NCBI RefSeq assembly: GCF_029867415.1
Contig: NC_081184.1
Span: 72,784,616 to 72,848,615 of the forward strand
Direction of reading: 5' to 3'
Source: Vicia villosa
Taxonomy: Eukaryota > Streptophyta > Magnoliopsida > Fabales > Fabaceae
Length of the DNA stretch: 64,000 nucleotides
Shown: piece by piece, positions 21,766 to 33,849 of the stretch
Layout: each line of letters begins with the position of its first letter
How positions within the stretch are numbered: position 1 is the first letter of the stretch
Made by a program: the position numbers and the translations under genes
The notes under the pieces: generated by a model
What the model was told of the DNA's origin: nothing
The model's input: only the letters and a program-made list of their open reading frames with translations
Database searches by the model: none

Positions 21766-23318
21766 TGTCATACCCTAATTTTTGACCCCCCTGAGATGAC
21801 ATATCTTCAAGATTTTCATCAGGTCAAAGCAAGTACCCAGAGCAGTCACTTCTTCGTCTGGCATTTAATCGAGGATGTGCAAAGACAAGAAAACTCAGGC
21901 AAAGGATCAATCAGTAGAAGGATTAGTCTCTAAAATAATCATAGGACTCAAGAGCTTAATTTTCTCACCTATGATTGATTAGACACCAAGTCCTCTGAAT
22001 ACAGATTTACTCAGGTCACCAGACTAGGGTTTTTGAGCCTATCAAGGACTAAAATCAGGGATCACCTTTGGGAAACCCTAAAAAGCCCCAGGGGATCATT
22101 CAAAGACATCAATCATCTTCAAATATCTCATATGACAAGATCCACTGGACATCACACCTCAATTCAAAGTCTACAGTCATTATTTTCATATGGTCGACAA
22201 TTAGGGTTTTTGACCTAATTCACCAGGATAGTTGACTTTTGATCAGAGGCATGGATCCAAAACTCAAGACATGATTCAAGAATCTCTACTACCTCAATAT
22301 AACCCATTTACATCACTCATTTGAGGAGAAGATCTTAATTCCACACAAAAGTCCAAAGTCTCACTTTATTTGGAAAAAGTCAACTGTATGGGATCACCTT
22401 TGACTTTTAAGATTTTTGGTCAAACCATGACTTTCAAAGATCAATATCATCAATATATGGATATTAAAGTCATTTGACCAAAGAAATTCAAGAAGAATCA
22501 TCAAGGAGCAAAAAGTCGGGAATTAGGGTTTTTGAGGGCATTGTGGGAACTCAAAATTTCACCTACACAACTCAAAAAACTTCCAACATGAAAGTTGTAG
22601 ATCTTGCAAAATAAAACAACATCTTACATAGGAACTTTTTTCAAAAGATCAACCATTTAAGAGTTTTGGAATTTTGAAGCTTTAGGTTATAAAAACTTAG
22701 AAATTTTTCTAAGTGTTTTTAACCTAGTTTTCATCCAACTTTGGGCTCATTTTTCACAAATTTCCCTAATGATTCTGAAGGAACCATAAACTAATGATTT
22801 GAAGTAGATGTTTAGGGCTTTCCAAATTGTGTTCAACCTTCTCCAAATTCATTTTGAGCTAAGAGTTATGCTTGTTCAAAGTTGGCCTCATGAAGTGAAA
22901 TTATAGGTCATGCCTCATTTTTGAACTTTGAAACTTTGTGCACATGACCTCATTTATGGATGCTACACGACCCATACCACATCTGAAAACATGCCATGCA
23001 TTCATTTTCACCATAGCATAAGAATTGAGGAAGATTCCCAAAACAAGAACATGTGATTATGTAATGATTACATTTGGGAATTTATGGCAAATTGATGAAT
23101 CACCCAAGGAATCTTCTCACCAACCAATTAGAGCTCATTTCTGTCTCAGAATTGTCCCCTAAGATCAAGCAAAATCGAGGGCTAGGGGATTGATCAAATG
23201 GAATCAAAATTCTCATCATTGCATAAGAGATATTTGCAAACTTCCTTCATGGCCAAGAAAACCAAATCAACCTCACTAAGCAAGCTCACTCCTCTGCAAC
23301 TATACTGAACCATTTGCC

Positions 23319-23326
23319 TATAAATA
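23319..23326 (+). promoter_or_regulatory. TATA box of the solo LTR
   Basis: CCTATAAATAAGAGAGC is a classic plant LTR core promoter. A solo LTR with an intact TATA box may still drive transcription into the SIRE 3' region. Confidence 0.6.
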
Positions 23327-24271
23327 AGAGAGCATACTTCAGTAGAAAAACACACCAAAGCAACAGAATTCTCGCTTTCTCTTTTCTTTCTTCATACTTA
23401 GTTTTTTCAAAGGTCCTTTGGCAAGAAGACTCGGATTCTTCAAACCAAAGCTCTCTCTTTGAAAATAAGTATTCAAACACATTGAGGGAGGCATTTAGAG
23501 GTGATCCAAACCTCTGGAACACTTCTGGGCGTGGAGAATCATCATCTTCACCTCTCATTTGGAGCACTTGCAGTTGGAGGACCACAGAACAATTCAGGAG
23601 GTTCCAAGCAAGTTTAGGCATCCAGGCACGTTCCTCAGATCATAGTGAAGCTGTTCAGATGGCTGCAGCTCATCTGTAACTCCAGATTCATCATCCTCCA
23701 TGTTCACTTGAAGCTCAAATCGAAGGAGTCGAGTAGAGCAATTCAGAAGGTTTGAGGACACAACAAGCATCCAGTTAGCATCACTGAGTCCCAAGGAAGC
23801 TTTTGGGATCATTCATACGAGCCCAAGTGCTCTCTATCATCCTCACGACCTCCATTTTCAGAGGTAAGTTTCTGAACTCCACCTCTTTAATTTAAGCACT
23901 CTTTGTGATAAAGCTCGATTCTATCTTGTTCAGCATCATCAGAGGATTGAAAACCCTCTATCATCATTCATTTATCTTTAAGTATAGCCATTTAATTTGA
24001 TTTTTAAATTCTAGGGTTCTTCACGTTTTCTGGTAAATTAGTTAGATATAGTTAATATAAATTTATGTTAGTTACATATTCAGAATAGTGAGTGAATTTA
24101 GAGCAAGTTTCATGTTTACACCTTGGCCATTGGTTGAGATTTGAGAGAATTAGAATTTCAAAAATGTTGGAGCTTGAGGTTGAAGACGAAGATGGAGGGT
24201 GGCGCCATTTTCAAATCTGAGAGCCAAGTTTATTTTATTTTGAATGGTTTGTGTTTTACAAACGAATTCAT

Positions 24272-24352
24272 CGTTTGCCCTAGTGGCCTCACATGCGCTC
24301 TTAGTCTCCTCATGCCCAAGGTCTGGGGTTCGAATCCCCCTCGCCTCAGACC
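24272..24352 (+). other. tRNA-like module 1 inside the solo LTR
   Basis: GGGGTTCGAATCCCC (about 24327-24341) forms a T-arm with a perfect stem and a B-box loop. CCTAGTGGCCTC upstream resembles an A-box. No full cloverleaf or anticodon arm can be drawn, so it is not called a gene. Confidence 0.4.
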
Positions 24353-24433
24353 TTTTGATTTTATTTTCTTTTTTGCTTCTATACACTTGAACAATATATG
24401 AATTGCAATGAAGCCAGCTTACTATCACCACAC

Positions 24434-24505
24434 GCGCGCTGGCTCAGTGGTGTTGGTTTTGGGTGTGTGACCTAAAGAGCGTGTGTTCAAACCTTGGAGG
24501 AGACA
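24434..24505 (+). other. tRNA-like module 2 inside the solo LTR
   Basis: TGGCTCAGTGGT (24439-24450) fits the A-box consensus and TGTTCAAACCTTGG (about 24483-24496) fits a B-box, at roughly tRNA spacing. The stems are imperfect. It resembles a tRNA-derived SINE head or pseudogene in the LTR. Confidence 0.4.
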
Positions 24506-25089
24506 AAATCATTTTTTTACCACTAATTTCCTTCATTTTTTCTCACAACTTCACACAATTAATTCACCTATCAAATTAAATCATTTTCACCTCATTTTTC
24601 ACACACTTGCTATTTAATACATCTATTTTGTGAATAATCAAAAAAAAATCATAAAAATATTATTTATTTCATATATTTTTATTAGGTTTAAAATAGTATG
24701 TTTTAAGTGTTTTCTTAAATACTTTGAAAATATATATTCATTTTGTTTTAACCTAAATTACTTTGTGAATAATTTTATGATAAAACCCTAATTATTTAGG
24801 TCTTAATTAGGTATAGATTTCATCTTTGCCTTCATTAAGTTGACTTTTGTCAATTTGCAAAACTGTTTTCAATCTCTGATTAAGCAGACGATTAAGGTTT
24901 TCAAACAACAAAACCTTATATCATTTCAATCTTTTTTCCAACTGTTTTTATAACAGTAAATCATTTTCAAATGGGCCTCTAATAGAGTGTAAGTCCCAAC
25001 ACCTTCTTTCTTTTCTTAGTTTGTTTTCCAAAACTGTATTTACAAAATCTTCTTTCTGTTTTCAAAACATTCTTCTGGTATTTGAAGGG

Positions 25090-25566
25090 CATTATTCCCG
25101 GTGAAACTCTTCAGATACCTATGTGACCTTTGTCCATCTTCACTTCTTCTGTTTTCAAAAAAATCATTAACTGTTTATCATATATATTCAACTGTTATCC
25201 ATCAACTGTTGGTGAGGCTTTGTACATACTTCTTCAAAGGCCTCCACTCCATCCAGGTTAGGCTTTACAAGCTTTCAATTTACAGTCTTTATTTAAATTA
25301 CTGTCAAATATAAACTGTGCATATATTAGTTTAGAACTACGTTTGAGTATAAACCCAAGGACAGTTAAACTATATATATATATATTATAGGAATATGGCC
25401 TAGGATTGAGAATGTCTTCCCGGTGAAGGCTCTTTCCTAATTAGAGATCTGTAGTTCAAACCCCCAAGATGAATTATTCCCGGTGAAACATCTTGGTAAA
25501 AACCTTAGAATCCAAAAATAGGACACATCCACCCAAAGAGGAATTATTCCCGGTGAAACCTCTTAC
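25090..25566 (+). repeat. Interspersed ATTCCCGGTGAAA repeats in the solo LTR
   Basis: ATTCCCGGTGAAAC occurs near 25093, 25470 and 25545, with a variant CTTCCCGGTGAAGG near 25416. The spacing is uneven. Each is followed by a CTCTT or CATCTT word. Confidence 0.7.
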
Positions 25567-25594
25567 CCATTTGCTTAGAGCCAAAATAAGTTCA

Positions 25595-25745
25595 AAACTA
25601 CATAGCTTTCTCTTGTGCTATAACAAGGACCCTCGATGACCCTCGATTAGCCTCCTCTTGGGCTTTGTACAAGGACCCACAGGCTTCTTAAAAGCATTTC
25701 CAGCTTCCTCTTGAGCTTGTATACAAGGACCCATCAGGTTTCTTA
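25595..25745 (+). repeat. Direct repeats with TACAAGGACCCA in the solo LTR
   Basis: The phrases CCTCTTGGGCTTTGTACAAG and CCTCTTGAGCTTGTATACAA, each followed by GGACCCA, recur with 60-70 bp spacing. Confidence 0.6.
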
Positions 25746-26003
25746 TAAACATAGGAACAGGTCTTTAGTCACCTTTTAACATACCCTGGCGAGTTTCTTC
25801 CAATTTAAACCAGACTTTAAAACAAGCTAAGTTTGTCTCAATTTTACATTGAGTACACCTTTTGGAATGAGAGACATGGACAGTCTCTGTCACCCTTATC
25901 TTCATCAATCTTCCTTAGCAGAGTCTAGGATCCATGTTTGCTTATCCTCAGCAAGTGCCAGCCTTCATCTTAGGCTTTAAACAAGAAGTCTCCACTAGAA
26001 AAT

Positions 26004-26360
26004 CATTTCTTTCATCTTAATAAAAACCCCTGGAAAGGGTTAGCCTCCAAATCATTTCTTTCATCTTAATAAAAACCCCTGGAAAGGGTTAGCCTCCAAA
26101 CATTCCTTCATTTTAACAAAAAAACCCCTGGAAAGGGTTAGCCTCCAAATCATTTCTTTCATCTTAATAAAAACCCCTGGAAAGGGTTAGCCTCCAAAAT
26201 CAGTCCTTCAAAAACCAAAGATTCATTCTCTTAGGAGATAATTTCCCCAAAAGAGCAAAAACCCCTGGAAAGGGTCAGCCTCCAAGAACATGACAAAAAA
26301 TTAATCTTTTAACAGACAATTTCTCCAGCTAAGTCAAAATCCCTGGAAAGGGTTAGCTTC
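26004..26360 (+). repeat. Tandem CCCCTGGAAAGGGTTAGCCTCC repeats in the solo LTR
   Basis: About six units contain CCCTGGAAAGGG followed by TTAGCCTCCAAA. Early units are ~53-54 bp (CATTTCTTTCATCTTAATAA in between), and later units are longer and degraded. CCCTGGAAAGGG could form a small hairpin in each unit. Confidence 0.85.
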
Positions 26361-27500
26361 CAAAATCACTCCTTCAAATTCAAAGACTCATTCCTTTAAA
26401 AGATAAATTCCCTAAAAAGAGTCAGCCTCAATTCTGGGCTTTGTACAGAACACCAAAAACTCTTTAGTTTAATTTTTCCCCAGTAGAGTTATCATTTCAA
26501 TAAGTCAATAAATCAATCAAAAAGCCTCAAGCTTGGGCCTCATGCAAGCCAGCTAAAGTCAAATCTTTTATACAGTAGATAGACATAGCTTATCTCTATA
26601 GAGAGATATTTTTACTACTCTACCACATTCAAACAAACATTACATTTTATTTCAATTTCAATCAAGTCTCCCATTTAGGATTTTGAAAGGCATGAGCTGG
26701 CAGTAAAACCCAGACATGTGGTAACTTTCCCTAATTTGGATGAGCATTTTTCTTTCATTTTAGAGGCATTTGACTGGTATACTTGCACATACACAAGTAA
26801 GGTCCCCCTCTTGAATGAAATGAATTCAGTTATTCTGTCACTCTTTTAAAATGTTTGTGGTAGAATAGTACAAATACCTCTCTGTAAAGATGACTTCATG
26901 TCTCTTTACTGTAAACAGAGATTTAATTCAAGCTTCAACCTTGAGCTTCAAGCAAGGCACCAAAAATAATTAATTTCCCTAGTTAGTTCCCCGAACTACA
27001 TTAAGCTCTGACTTCCATTAGGGATATGTAGGCATGAGGTTCACAAGGAATCTCAGCGAGCTAACAAAATACCAAAAATAGTCAGTCTGTATGTCTTTCT
27101 TTTATTCAATTCAATTCCTTCTCCTAATACAAAGGAGAAACTTTCCCAATAATCATTAGCAGCACAAACACATTTAGACACAGAGAAGGTTCCTGTAGAG
27201 TACTACAGATATGTAGGGTGTTTAAACACTTCCCTATGTATAACCGACCTCCCGGACTCCAGAATTTCTAGTCTAGGTGAAATCCCCACACTTAGCAAAC
27301 TCCTAGGGTTTAGTTGAGATCTTTTTTCACCTTTCCTACTCGTAGGACAAATAAGAAAGTTCGTGTGATATCGTAGGAAGAACTGAAATAAAATTCATCC
27401 CACCATGGGCGCATTCTCCTTCCAAATTTCGCGTGAAGGGTCTAGCGTGCCGTCCTCCCAAGTGAAACGGGGAGGTAAAAAAAACGACAACCACAAAAGG

Positions 27501-28284
27501 CTCCACATTTCTAACAGAACTTGCAAAGTTCTATGTCTTTGAGTGTTTTGCAGGAATTGAAGATCCTCTTTAAAGCTCAACATAAGAAGCAGAGACATGG
27601 GGAAAAGCAATTTTGTATAGAAACAAGCTCATGGAACTTGAAGCAAGCTGAATGCTACAAAGCTTCAAGATCAGAAGCAAGAAGGAAGAATGTTCTGATA
27701 TTCAAATGATAGAATATGCTCTAACACATTCTTATTTCTTATATGTTCTGATGCATGTTTTTAGTTACAAAATATGCTCTGCAACATTATGTTTGTGTGC
27801 TCTGATACATAATTATATGTTCTGATACATATTTTATGTCCTGATTCATTCATGCTGACTTTTGTCGTTTAGTTTGTTCTGTAACATTTCAGGATGTAAA
27901 GATGCTCTGATGATGCTCTGGTACATTCAACAATGTTCTGATACAATCTAGCATGCAATGATTCAAGAAGAAATTCAAGCTCTGAGGCTGTCCAATGGAA
28001 GCAAGAATCAGAAGCTGTGAATGTTCTGATGATCTAAGCATATGTAAACGTCTCAACTGAAATACTCAGGGAAGTCTTTTATTAATAAAATTCTTCTAGT
28101 ATTTATTTCAGGGGGGAGATTATTTATCTCAGGGGGAGATTGTTAATCTCAGGGGGAGACATATTCACACACTATGTTTATATGCTTATTCTATAGCTGT
28201 GTAATTGTCTTTATCCGTCTGATATTCTGATCGGAAATTCATATCATTTATGTATGTTTTTGTCATCATCAAAAAGGGGGAGAT
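27501..28284 (+). other. SIRE 3' non-coding region with polypurine tract
   Basis: It continues the SIRE element after the solo LTR. Three near-copies of TCAGGGGGAGATT lie at 28107-28163. The true polypurine tract, AAAAAGGGGGAGAT, ends at 28284, immediately before the 3' LTR. GTTCTGAT words recur, as elsewhere in this element. Confidence 0.8.
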
Positions 28285-29379
28285 TGTTAGAACAAGATTT
28301 GTTCTGATCAATATTCTTAGTTTTGATGATAACAAGCATATGAATTTTGTATCAGATAATGTGGTACTCTAATACTATGCAATTTCCATTTCAGGAATTA
28401 TATAAAGAGTATGCACAAAATCAGCGCAAGAAGCACTGACTCAAAAGGTTCAGCATGCAACATCAGAACATGGTCTGGCAAGACATCAGAAGATGGTCAA
28501 GCAGAATCAGAACATGGGTCTATGGAAGCATCTGAAGAACTTGAGAATCAGAAGCAGAAGCACTGAAGTTCTCACGGTATCACGCTCAGAAGCACTTCAA
28601 GGTCAGAAAACAAGAAGATGCTCTGCACCAAGCTGTTTGACTCTGATGACATTCAAACGTTGTTTACACAAACATCAGATCAGAAGCAAGTACTAGACTG
28701 GCAGGCTACTCTGACTGACGAAAGGAACATTAGATGCTATTAAAGGCAACGTCAGTACACACAGCGAAAACAAGGCTCGAGGTAGTTGACAAAAGAGTGA
28801 AACATTAAATGCAATGTTGTACGGAATACGCAAAGCATTAAATGCTCCCAACGGTCATCTTCTCAAGTGCCTATAAATATGAAGTTCTGATGAGAAGCAA
28901 TTCAAAAGCTCTCAAACTTCATCATCAAGCTCACTACATTGTTGTTGTAATATCTTAGTGAGATTTAAGCTTAAACTTAAGAGAAAATCACAGTTGTGAT
29001 AATAGCTTTATAAGAAGCATTGTAACTCTTAAAAGAATTTGTTTACATTAAGTTGTAAGAACTAGAGTGATCAGGTTGTTGATCAGTATACTCCAGCAAG
29101 TCTTAGAAGTTGTCTAAGCAGTTTGTTCCTAGAGTGATCAGGTTGTGATCAGGATACTCTAGAAGACTTAGCAGTTGTCTAAGTGGAAAACCATTGTAAT
29201 CAAGTGTGATTAGTGGATTAAATCCTCAGGTGAGGTAAATCACTCCAAGGGGGTGGACTGGAGTAGTTTAGTTAACAACGAACCAGGATAAAAATCATTG
29301 TGCAAATTGTTTTTATCTTACAAGTTTTAAAGCTACACTTATTCAAACCCCCCCTTTCTAAGTGTTTTTCTATCCTTCA
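28285..29379 (+). repeat. 3' LTR of the SIRE element (1095 bp, complete)
   Basis: It starts TGTTAGAACAAG after the polypurine tract and ends CCTTCA. Its TATA box, TATAAATA, is intact at 28872-28879. The last 614 bp match bases 1-667 of the window. Confidence 0.93.
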
Positions 29380-30901
29380 CTATAGACTAGATAACCACCT
29401 CAAAGCTCCATACGGCGTTAAGCTTTCAAATCCCATTCAGCGTTAGATTTGGGACAAGCAAATAATCTTCGCGAGATTACCCGACATTGCCACTTTCAAA
29501 GACTCATGCTTCTGTAAGTGTGCAACAAAACAAGACTCATTCATTTAAGACGATCTCTATCTCTTAAACTAAACAAACACATCTTTCCAACATTGCACAA
29601 TATACACAACATGACTTCAATGCCAAACAATGCGTCACTCAACACACATCAATCAATCACAAGTATTCAATTCTAGCATCATCATTATTCAATCCAGATC
29701 TCAATACATACACATTTAAATGATCATTATCTACAAGATATATTCAAATAGTATATGTATATATATATATATATATTCATCCCAACACATCATGGATATC
29801 ACATTACTTAACACATATATGAATATTAGTCACAAGTCATTAATTCATAATACACATATAAGTAAGACACATGTTATCCATATATTAACATAAAAATTAA
29901 ACCATTCAACATAAACCAACTATATCCTATCATATAAATAATCTCATTAGCTTCCTAACGCTTCGAACGACGCATAAAATGGAGTTACAAAAAGTTATGG
30001 CCTTTACAAGAATCTGTTAAAAAAATCTGCCTACAGTCGCACCGCCACCCTACAGACGCGCTGCAAACTACAAGCTAGTAGCCTACCAACTACTCAGTTT
30101 GCGCCGTGATCTATTGTTCGCGCCGCGATCGCATCGCAGGAACATTTCCCTGTACGAGTTCAGCATATCCCCTTCTCATCCCAACACCCAAATTCATGTT
30201 CTAGCTCAAAATTGCACATGAAATTCACATACATATCATATATACAACATATAAGGACCTCTATATTCATCAAAACCTCATTAATCATGCAAATCTATGA
30301 ATTTCACCCAAATCCCAAAAGTTAGGTTTTCATCTTTTCATCCAACATGTTATAAATCAAAACCCACCCATGGAATCAAGTCAGAAATCATTATTACATG
30401 TTATTTCTACCAATTCTAAACATAAACAACATCAAACAACACAAATCTCATGAAATTATGAAAATACTCCAATTGAAATCCCATTTCTAACACATACAAC
30501 ATTACCCAATCATGTAAACTATAAGAACTTGGATTCTAACCCTTACCTCTATTCAAACTCCTCCAATCTTCAAGAATCTCATAATCCTCTTCTCTCCCTC
30601 TTCTCTTCTTTCTCTTCTCTTCTCTCTATCCTCTTTCTCCAAAATGAATGTTATGAGAACTAACCTAATTTCTCTCTTACTATCTTTCTCACATAAATGG
30701 GCTTAACCCACAATCTATTCTTTCTAACTAAATTAGGCCCATTAACTAATATCTCATAATATTACTAATAATTCAATTAATCCAATTAGCACAAAACTCA
30801 AATTAAATAATGTCATACTAAATAATTAAATAACATGAATAATTAGTAAAACACCAAATAGAACTAATTAAATAAATAGCTAATAAAATCGGGATGTTGC
30901 A
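29380..30901 (-). repeat. Part of the 3' LTR of a chromovirus (Tekay-type Ty3-gypsy)
   Basis: On the minus strand it starts TGCAACATCCCGATTTT, right after the purine tract AAGTGGGGGAGAG (30903-30915, minus). Pyrimidine-rich CTTCTCTT runs and the AT-rich tail resemble the LTR at 31886-33846, but divergence is high. Homology is cut at 29380, where the SIRE LTR begins, so the SIRE element probably landed in this LTR. Confidence 0.65.
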
Positions 30902-31079
30902 ACTCTCCCCCACTTAAAAGATTTTCGTCCTCGAAAATTCTCCTCAAGCAACTAACCCCAAGTACAAATCCTTCATTCAACCTTCAAGTACCTTCTCTTC
31001 TAATCTCAAATCACTCTGCAAACCTCTTCAAAATCCAAAAGAAAACCTCGGATCTTCATCTGAAACAATACTTTACCAG

Positions 31080-31769
31080 CTAGACCCTCATAAGGTTTTC
31101 CACGACTCTATTAGCCCTTATCCTCTCAGACACCATCTTATAATGCACATTACTATCCTCCTCATAGATGCGACAACAATCAACCAAATATGCAAAGACA
31201 CGGATCTTCTGGTACCCAACAACTTTCTTAATCTCATAACGCAATCCATTCTCAAACTTAATGCACTTAGAAAATTCAGCAATTGCCTCATTATAGTGCG
31301 GATAAAACTTAGCCAATTCCACAAACTTAGCAGCATACTCAACAACAGATTTGTTCCCTTGCTTCAACTCAAGGAATTCAATCTCTTTCTTACCCCGAAC
31401 ATCCTCAGGATAATACTTCCTCAGAAACTCTCCACATAACACAACCCAAGAGATCTCCTAACCTGCAGCCTCCAACCTACGACGAGTCTCTAGCCACCAG
31501 TCATCAGCCTCACATGCTAGCATATGAGTCCCATACCTCACCTTCTGAACTGGAGTGCAATCCATAACACAGCAGATCCTCTCAATCTCCTTCAACCAAG
31601 TCAAAGCACCATTCGGATCATATGTACCCTTGAAGGTAGGCGGATTTTCCCTCTGGAAAGTCGCCAAGCTAAGAGATCCAACATGTTCATTTGCATTTGG
31701 TTGGTTTTGTAAAGTTTGAGCCATTGCTTCCAAAGAAGCAACTATTGCATCATCATTCCTTTCAGTCAT
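31080..31769 (-). pseudogene. gag: Chromovirus gag remnant
   Basis: The minus strand encodes MTERNDDAIVASLEAMAQTL (31769 downward), then FQRENPPTFKGTYDP and WLKEIERICCVMDC, the capsid start of Tekay-type chromovirus gag. A short gap with a frame change near 31450 leads to LRKYYPEDVRGKKEIEFLEL and FVELAKFYPHYN, the next capsid block. The frame ends at 31080 and the rest of gag and all of pol are absent. The 5' LTR and primer site lie just upstream, as expected. Confidence 0.85.
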
Positions 31770-31870
31770 CTCAACTTTTTACTACAACACATAAGCAATC
31801 AGCACAAAATAACAATACACGATTGTTAAACCACACTACGACTAGACACTTGGCTGGACAGACCGACCTG

Positions 31871-31882
31871 CTCTGATACCAC
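31871..31882 (-). other. Primer-binding site of the chromovirus remnant
   Basis: The minus strand reads TGGTATCAGAGC, the standard initiator-tRNA-Met site, three bases from the LTR edge at 31886. Confidence 0.85.
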
Positions 31883-31885
31883 AAA

Positions 31886-33846
31886 TGTAACACTCCAAAT
31901 ATATCCCGCAATTTAATAAGAAATCATAGTGCAAAATCTCAAAACAAACATCATGATTCGAGGCGTTACATTTATTAACTTAAACAAATCTCATGCGAGC
32001 TCATATATAAAGATACATAACACTTATAACGGAGGAACTCATACATCATTAGTCATTCAAATCCAAACAACTTTATAACATCGCAGCGGAATTACAATAA
32101 CTAGATAAATTCAACTCATAACATCTTTGCCAACATGGCAACAACTATCCAACATGTCTCAATCAAAGAGAACGACAACAAAATCCAACAAGATATAACA
32201 ACATAATCAAAATAAGCAAACATCCCCCGAGTGCTATGTATCAGAGCATAGACACACCGACTCGAGCTAAAGGTAAACGGCTACACCACATCGTTACTTG
32301 CACGTTACCAACAAAGGGTAACATTCAAACAGAAGGGGTGAGATGTCAAACAATATAAAGGAAAATATGATAATATTCATATAAAGGAAAAATCATACAT
32401 AGTTCACCACTTCTTATCACATAACATATTACAACAACTTTCATCACTAAACAACTTTCAAAACGACAACAATGTCATTAATCAATTATGACGACGTATT
32501 CAAAATTCACAAGTATGATATCAAATACGTCACAACAAACATCTCATGATCACGTCGCAACGTCTCAACAATCCAAATGCAATTCAAATGCAACTCGACT
32601 TATGCAAATGCATGTGGTACCAATTGGAGTAAAACTTCTAACGTCTCAAAAATTGCCATATGGGCACATCGTCACTATTGCCATTATAAGGCCATCATCG
32701 CTTTTTTGCCATTTTCAGGCCATCGTCTCTTTATGCAATGGATGTGACTCAATGAATGTAACATCCACACAAACACAATATTTACAACACGTCTCATCAA
32801 CAATCAAACATCATCAATTAAATGTCGAATTTCAACGACAATGATAAAAATCATCATCAATCATAGTAATGCATCACTTCCCAATCACGTCGCTAAGTTG
32901 TATCATCATACAACAATATTTCACTTCACATCAACAATTACAACATCGAACGGTTCATTTCAAGAAAAGTTTCAAAAAGGTTTCCAAAGGTTTTCAAATC
33001 ATTTTCATTAGATAAACATTGGTTAAAGCTTCACGGAGGTTCAAACGGCACTTAAAAAGGAGTTACGGATCAAAAGATTCAACAATTAGAAGTTTCAAAA
33101 AAGTTTTCAATAGCAAGGTTCGCTTAGCAGACTCAAGCGCGCTTCTCACAACTAAATCCACAAACTTTCAGTCTTTGTGTCTCCGCTTAGCAGACCAGCT
33201 CCGCTTAGCGAGCTCGTGAATTTTTCAAAATGTTCACACCATCCACTTAGCGAGCCAGGGCCGCTTAGCGGACGCGCGATTATGCAAAAAAACAATAGCG
33301 ATAACAGGTTTGCGTAACCACACTTCCACCACCCAAAACCATTCTCAAACAGCAATTAAAGGCATATAACAACATCAACTAACATCATTCATCAACAATC
33401 ATCATTCAAAACATGATTTCAACCACAATTTCATGAAAATTCATCATAAACCCTAAGATTCTACAACATACAATCAAAGGCTACTACACATACAATCTAA
33501 CCCACCCTAAACATCATCATACAACCCTTTATCATAAAAGAATACCACCCTTACCTTGGGTTTGGATTGAAGAAAACTCTACTCTTCAACATAGCTTTCT
33601 CCTCTTCTCTTCTCTCTTATGTTCTTCTCTTCTTTTCACCACAATGACTCTAATTTTCTATTCCCCTCAATTCTCATATTTTGTTAAACCCTTACTAACT
33701 CTCAAATTGCTAATGGGCTCTAATTATCACCTCTAAATTGCTAATTCTATCATAAGCTCAATTAAACACATAATTAACACATATCGAATAAATAATTCAC
33801 ATAACACACATTCAAATAAAGCACGTAAATAAAAACGGTCGTTACG
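31886..33846 (-). repeat. 5' LTR of the chromovirus remnant
   Basis: The + strand edge is TGTAACACTCC and the far edge is near CGGTCGTTACG. It contains CCCCCGAGTGCTATGTATCA, the reverse of a block in the solo LTR at 48241-51148 (near 50820), which places both in one superfamily. GC-rich phrases with CGCTTAGC(G/A) recur at 33120-33275. Confidence 0.75.
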
Positions 33847-33849
33847 TAT

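Larger units (their letters stand above)
21766..27495 (+). mobile_element. 5.7-kb solo LTR of an Ogre-type element
   Basis: It begins TGTCATACCCTAATTTTTG and ends GACAACCACA, flanked by AAAGG on both sides (21761-21765 and 27496-27500). SIRE sequence continues on both sides, and no primer site, gag or pol is attached. That is the footprint of recombination between two LTRs of one element. Its 3' part shares phrases with the 4318-16214 LTRs (TACTACAGATATG.AGGGTG, TTTAAACACTTCCC..GTATA), so the two families are related. The only frames are short. Ogre LTRs are among the longest known in plants, and this length fits. Confidence 0.9.
1..29379 (+). mobile_element. SIRE/Maximus-lineage Ty1-copia retrotransposon, 5' end outside window, two large nested insertions
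   Basis: The parts appear in Copia order: LTR, primer site, gag, protease, integrase, RT-RNase H, env-like ORF, purine tract, LTR. A long gag with one zinc knuckle and an env-like ORF downstream of RNase H are the hallmarks of the SIRE lineage. The 5' and 3' LTR copies align over 613-614 bp with about eleven substitutions by eye and one 53-bp length difference, so the insertion is fairly young. Two blocks of foreign DNA (3081-16286 and 21766-27495, the second with a duplicated AAAGG) are younger than the element or came in by rearrangement. The copy is dead: stops and frameshifts break pol and env, and the integrase core is missing. The target-site duplication cannot be checked because the 5' end is outside the window. 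Confidence 0.93.

Noticed and set aside
24141..24431. 86- and 93-aa frames over the tRNA-like modules
   Set aside because: They lie inside a solo LTR, overlap each other on opposite strands and show no family motif.
24272..24505. True tRNA genes
   Set aside because: The T-arm and box motifs are present but no complete acceptor stem and anticodon arm can be drawn.
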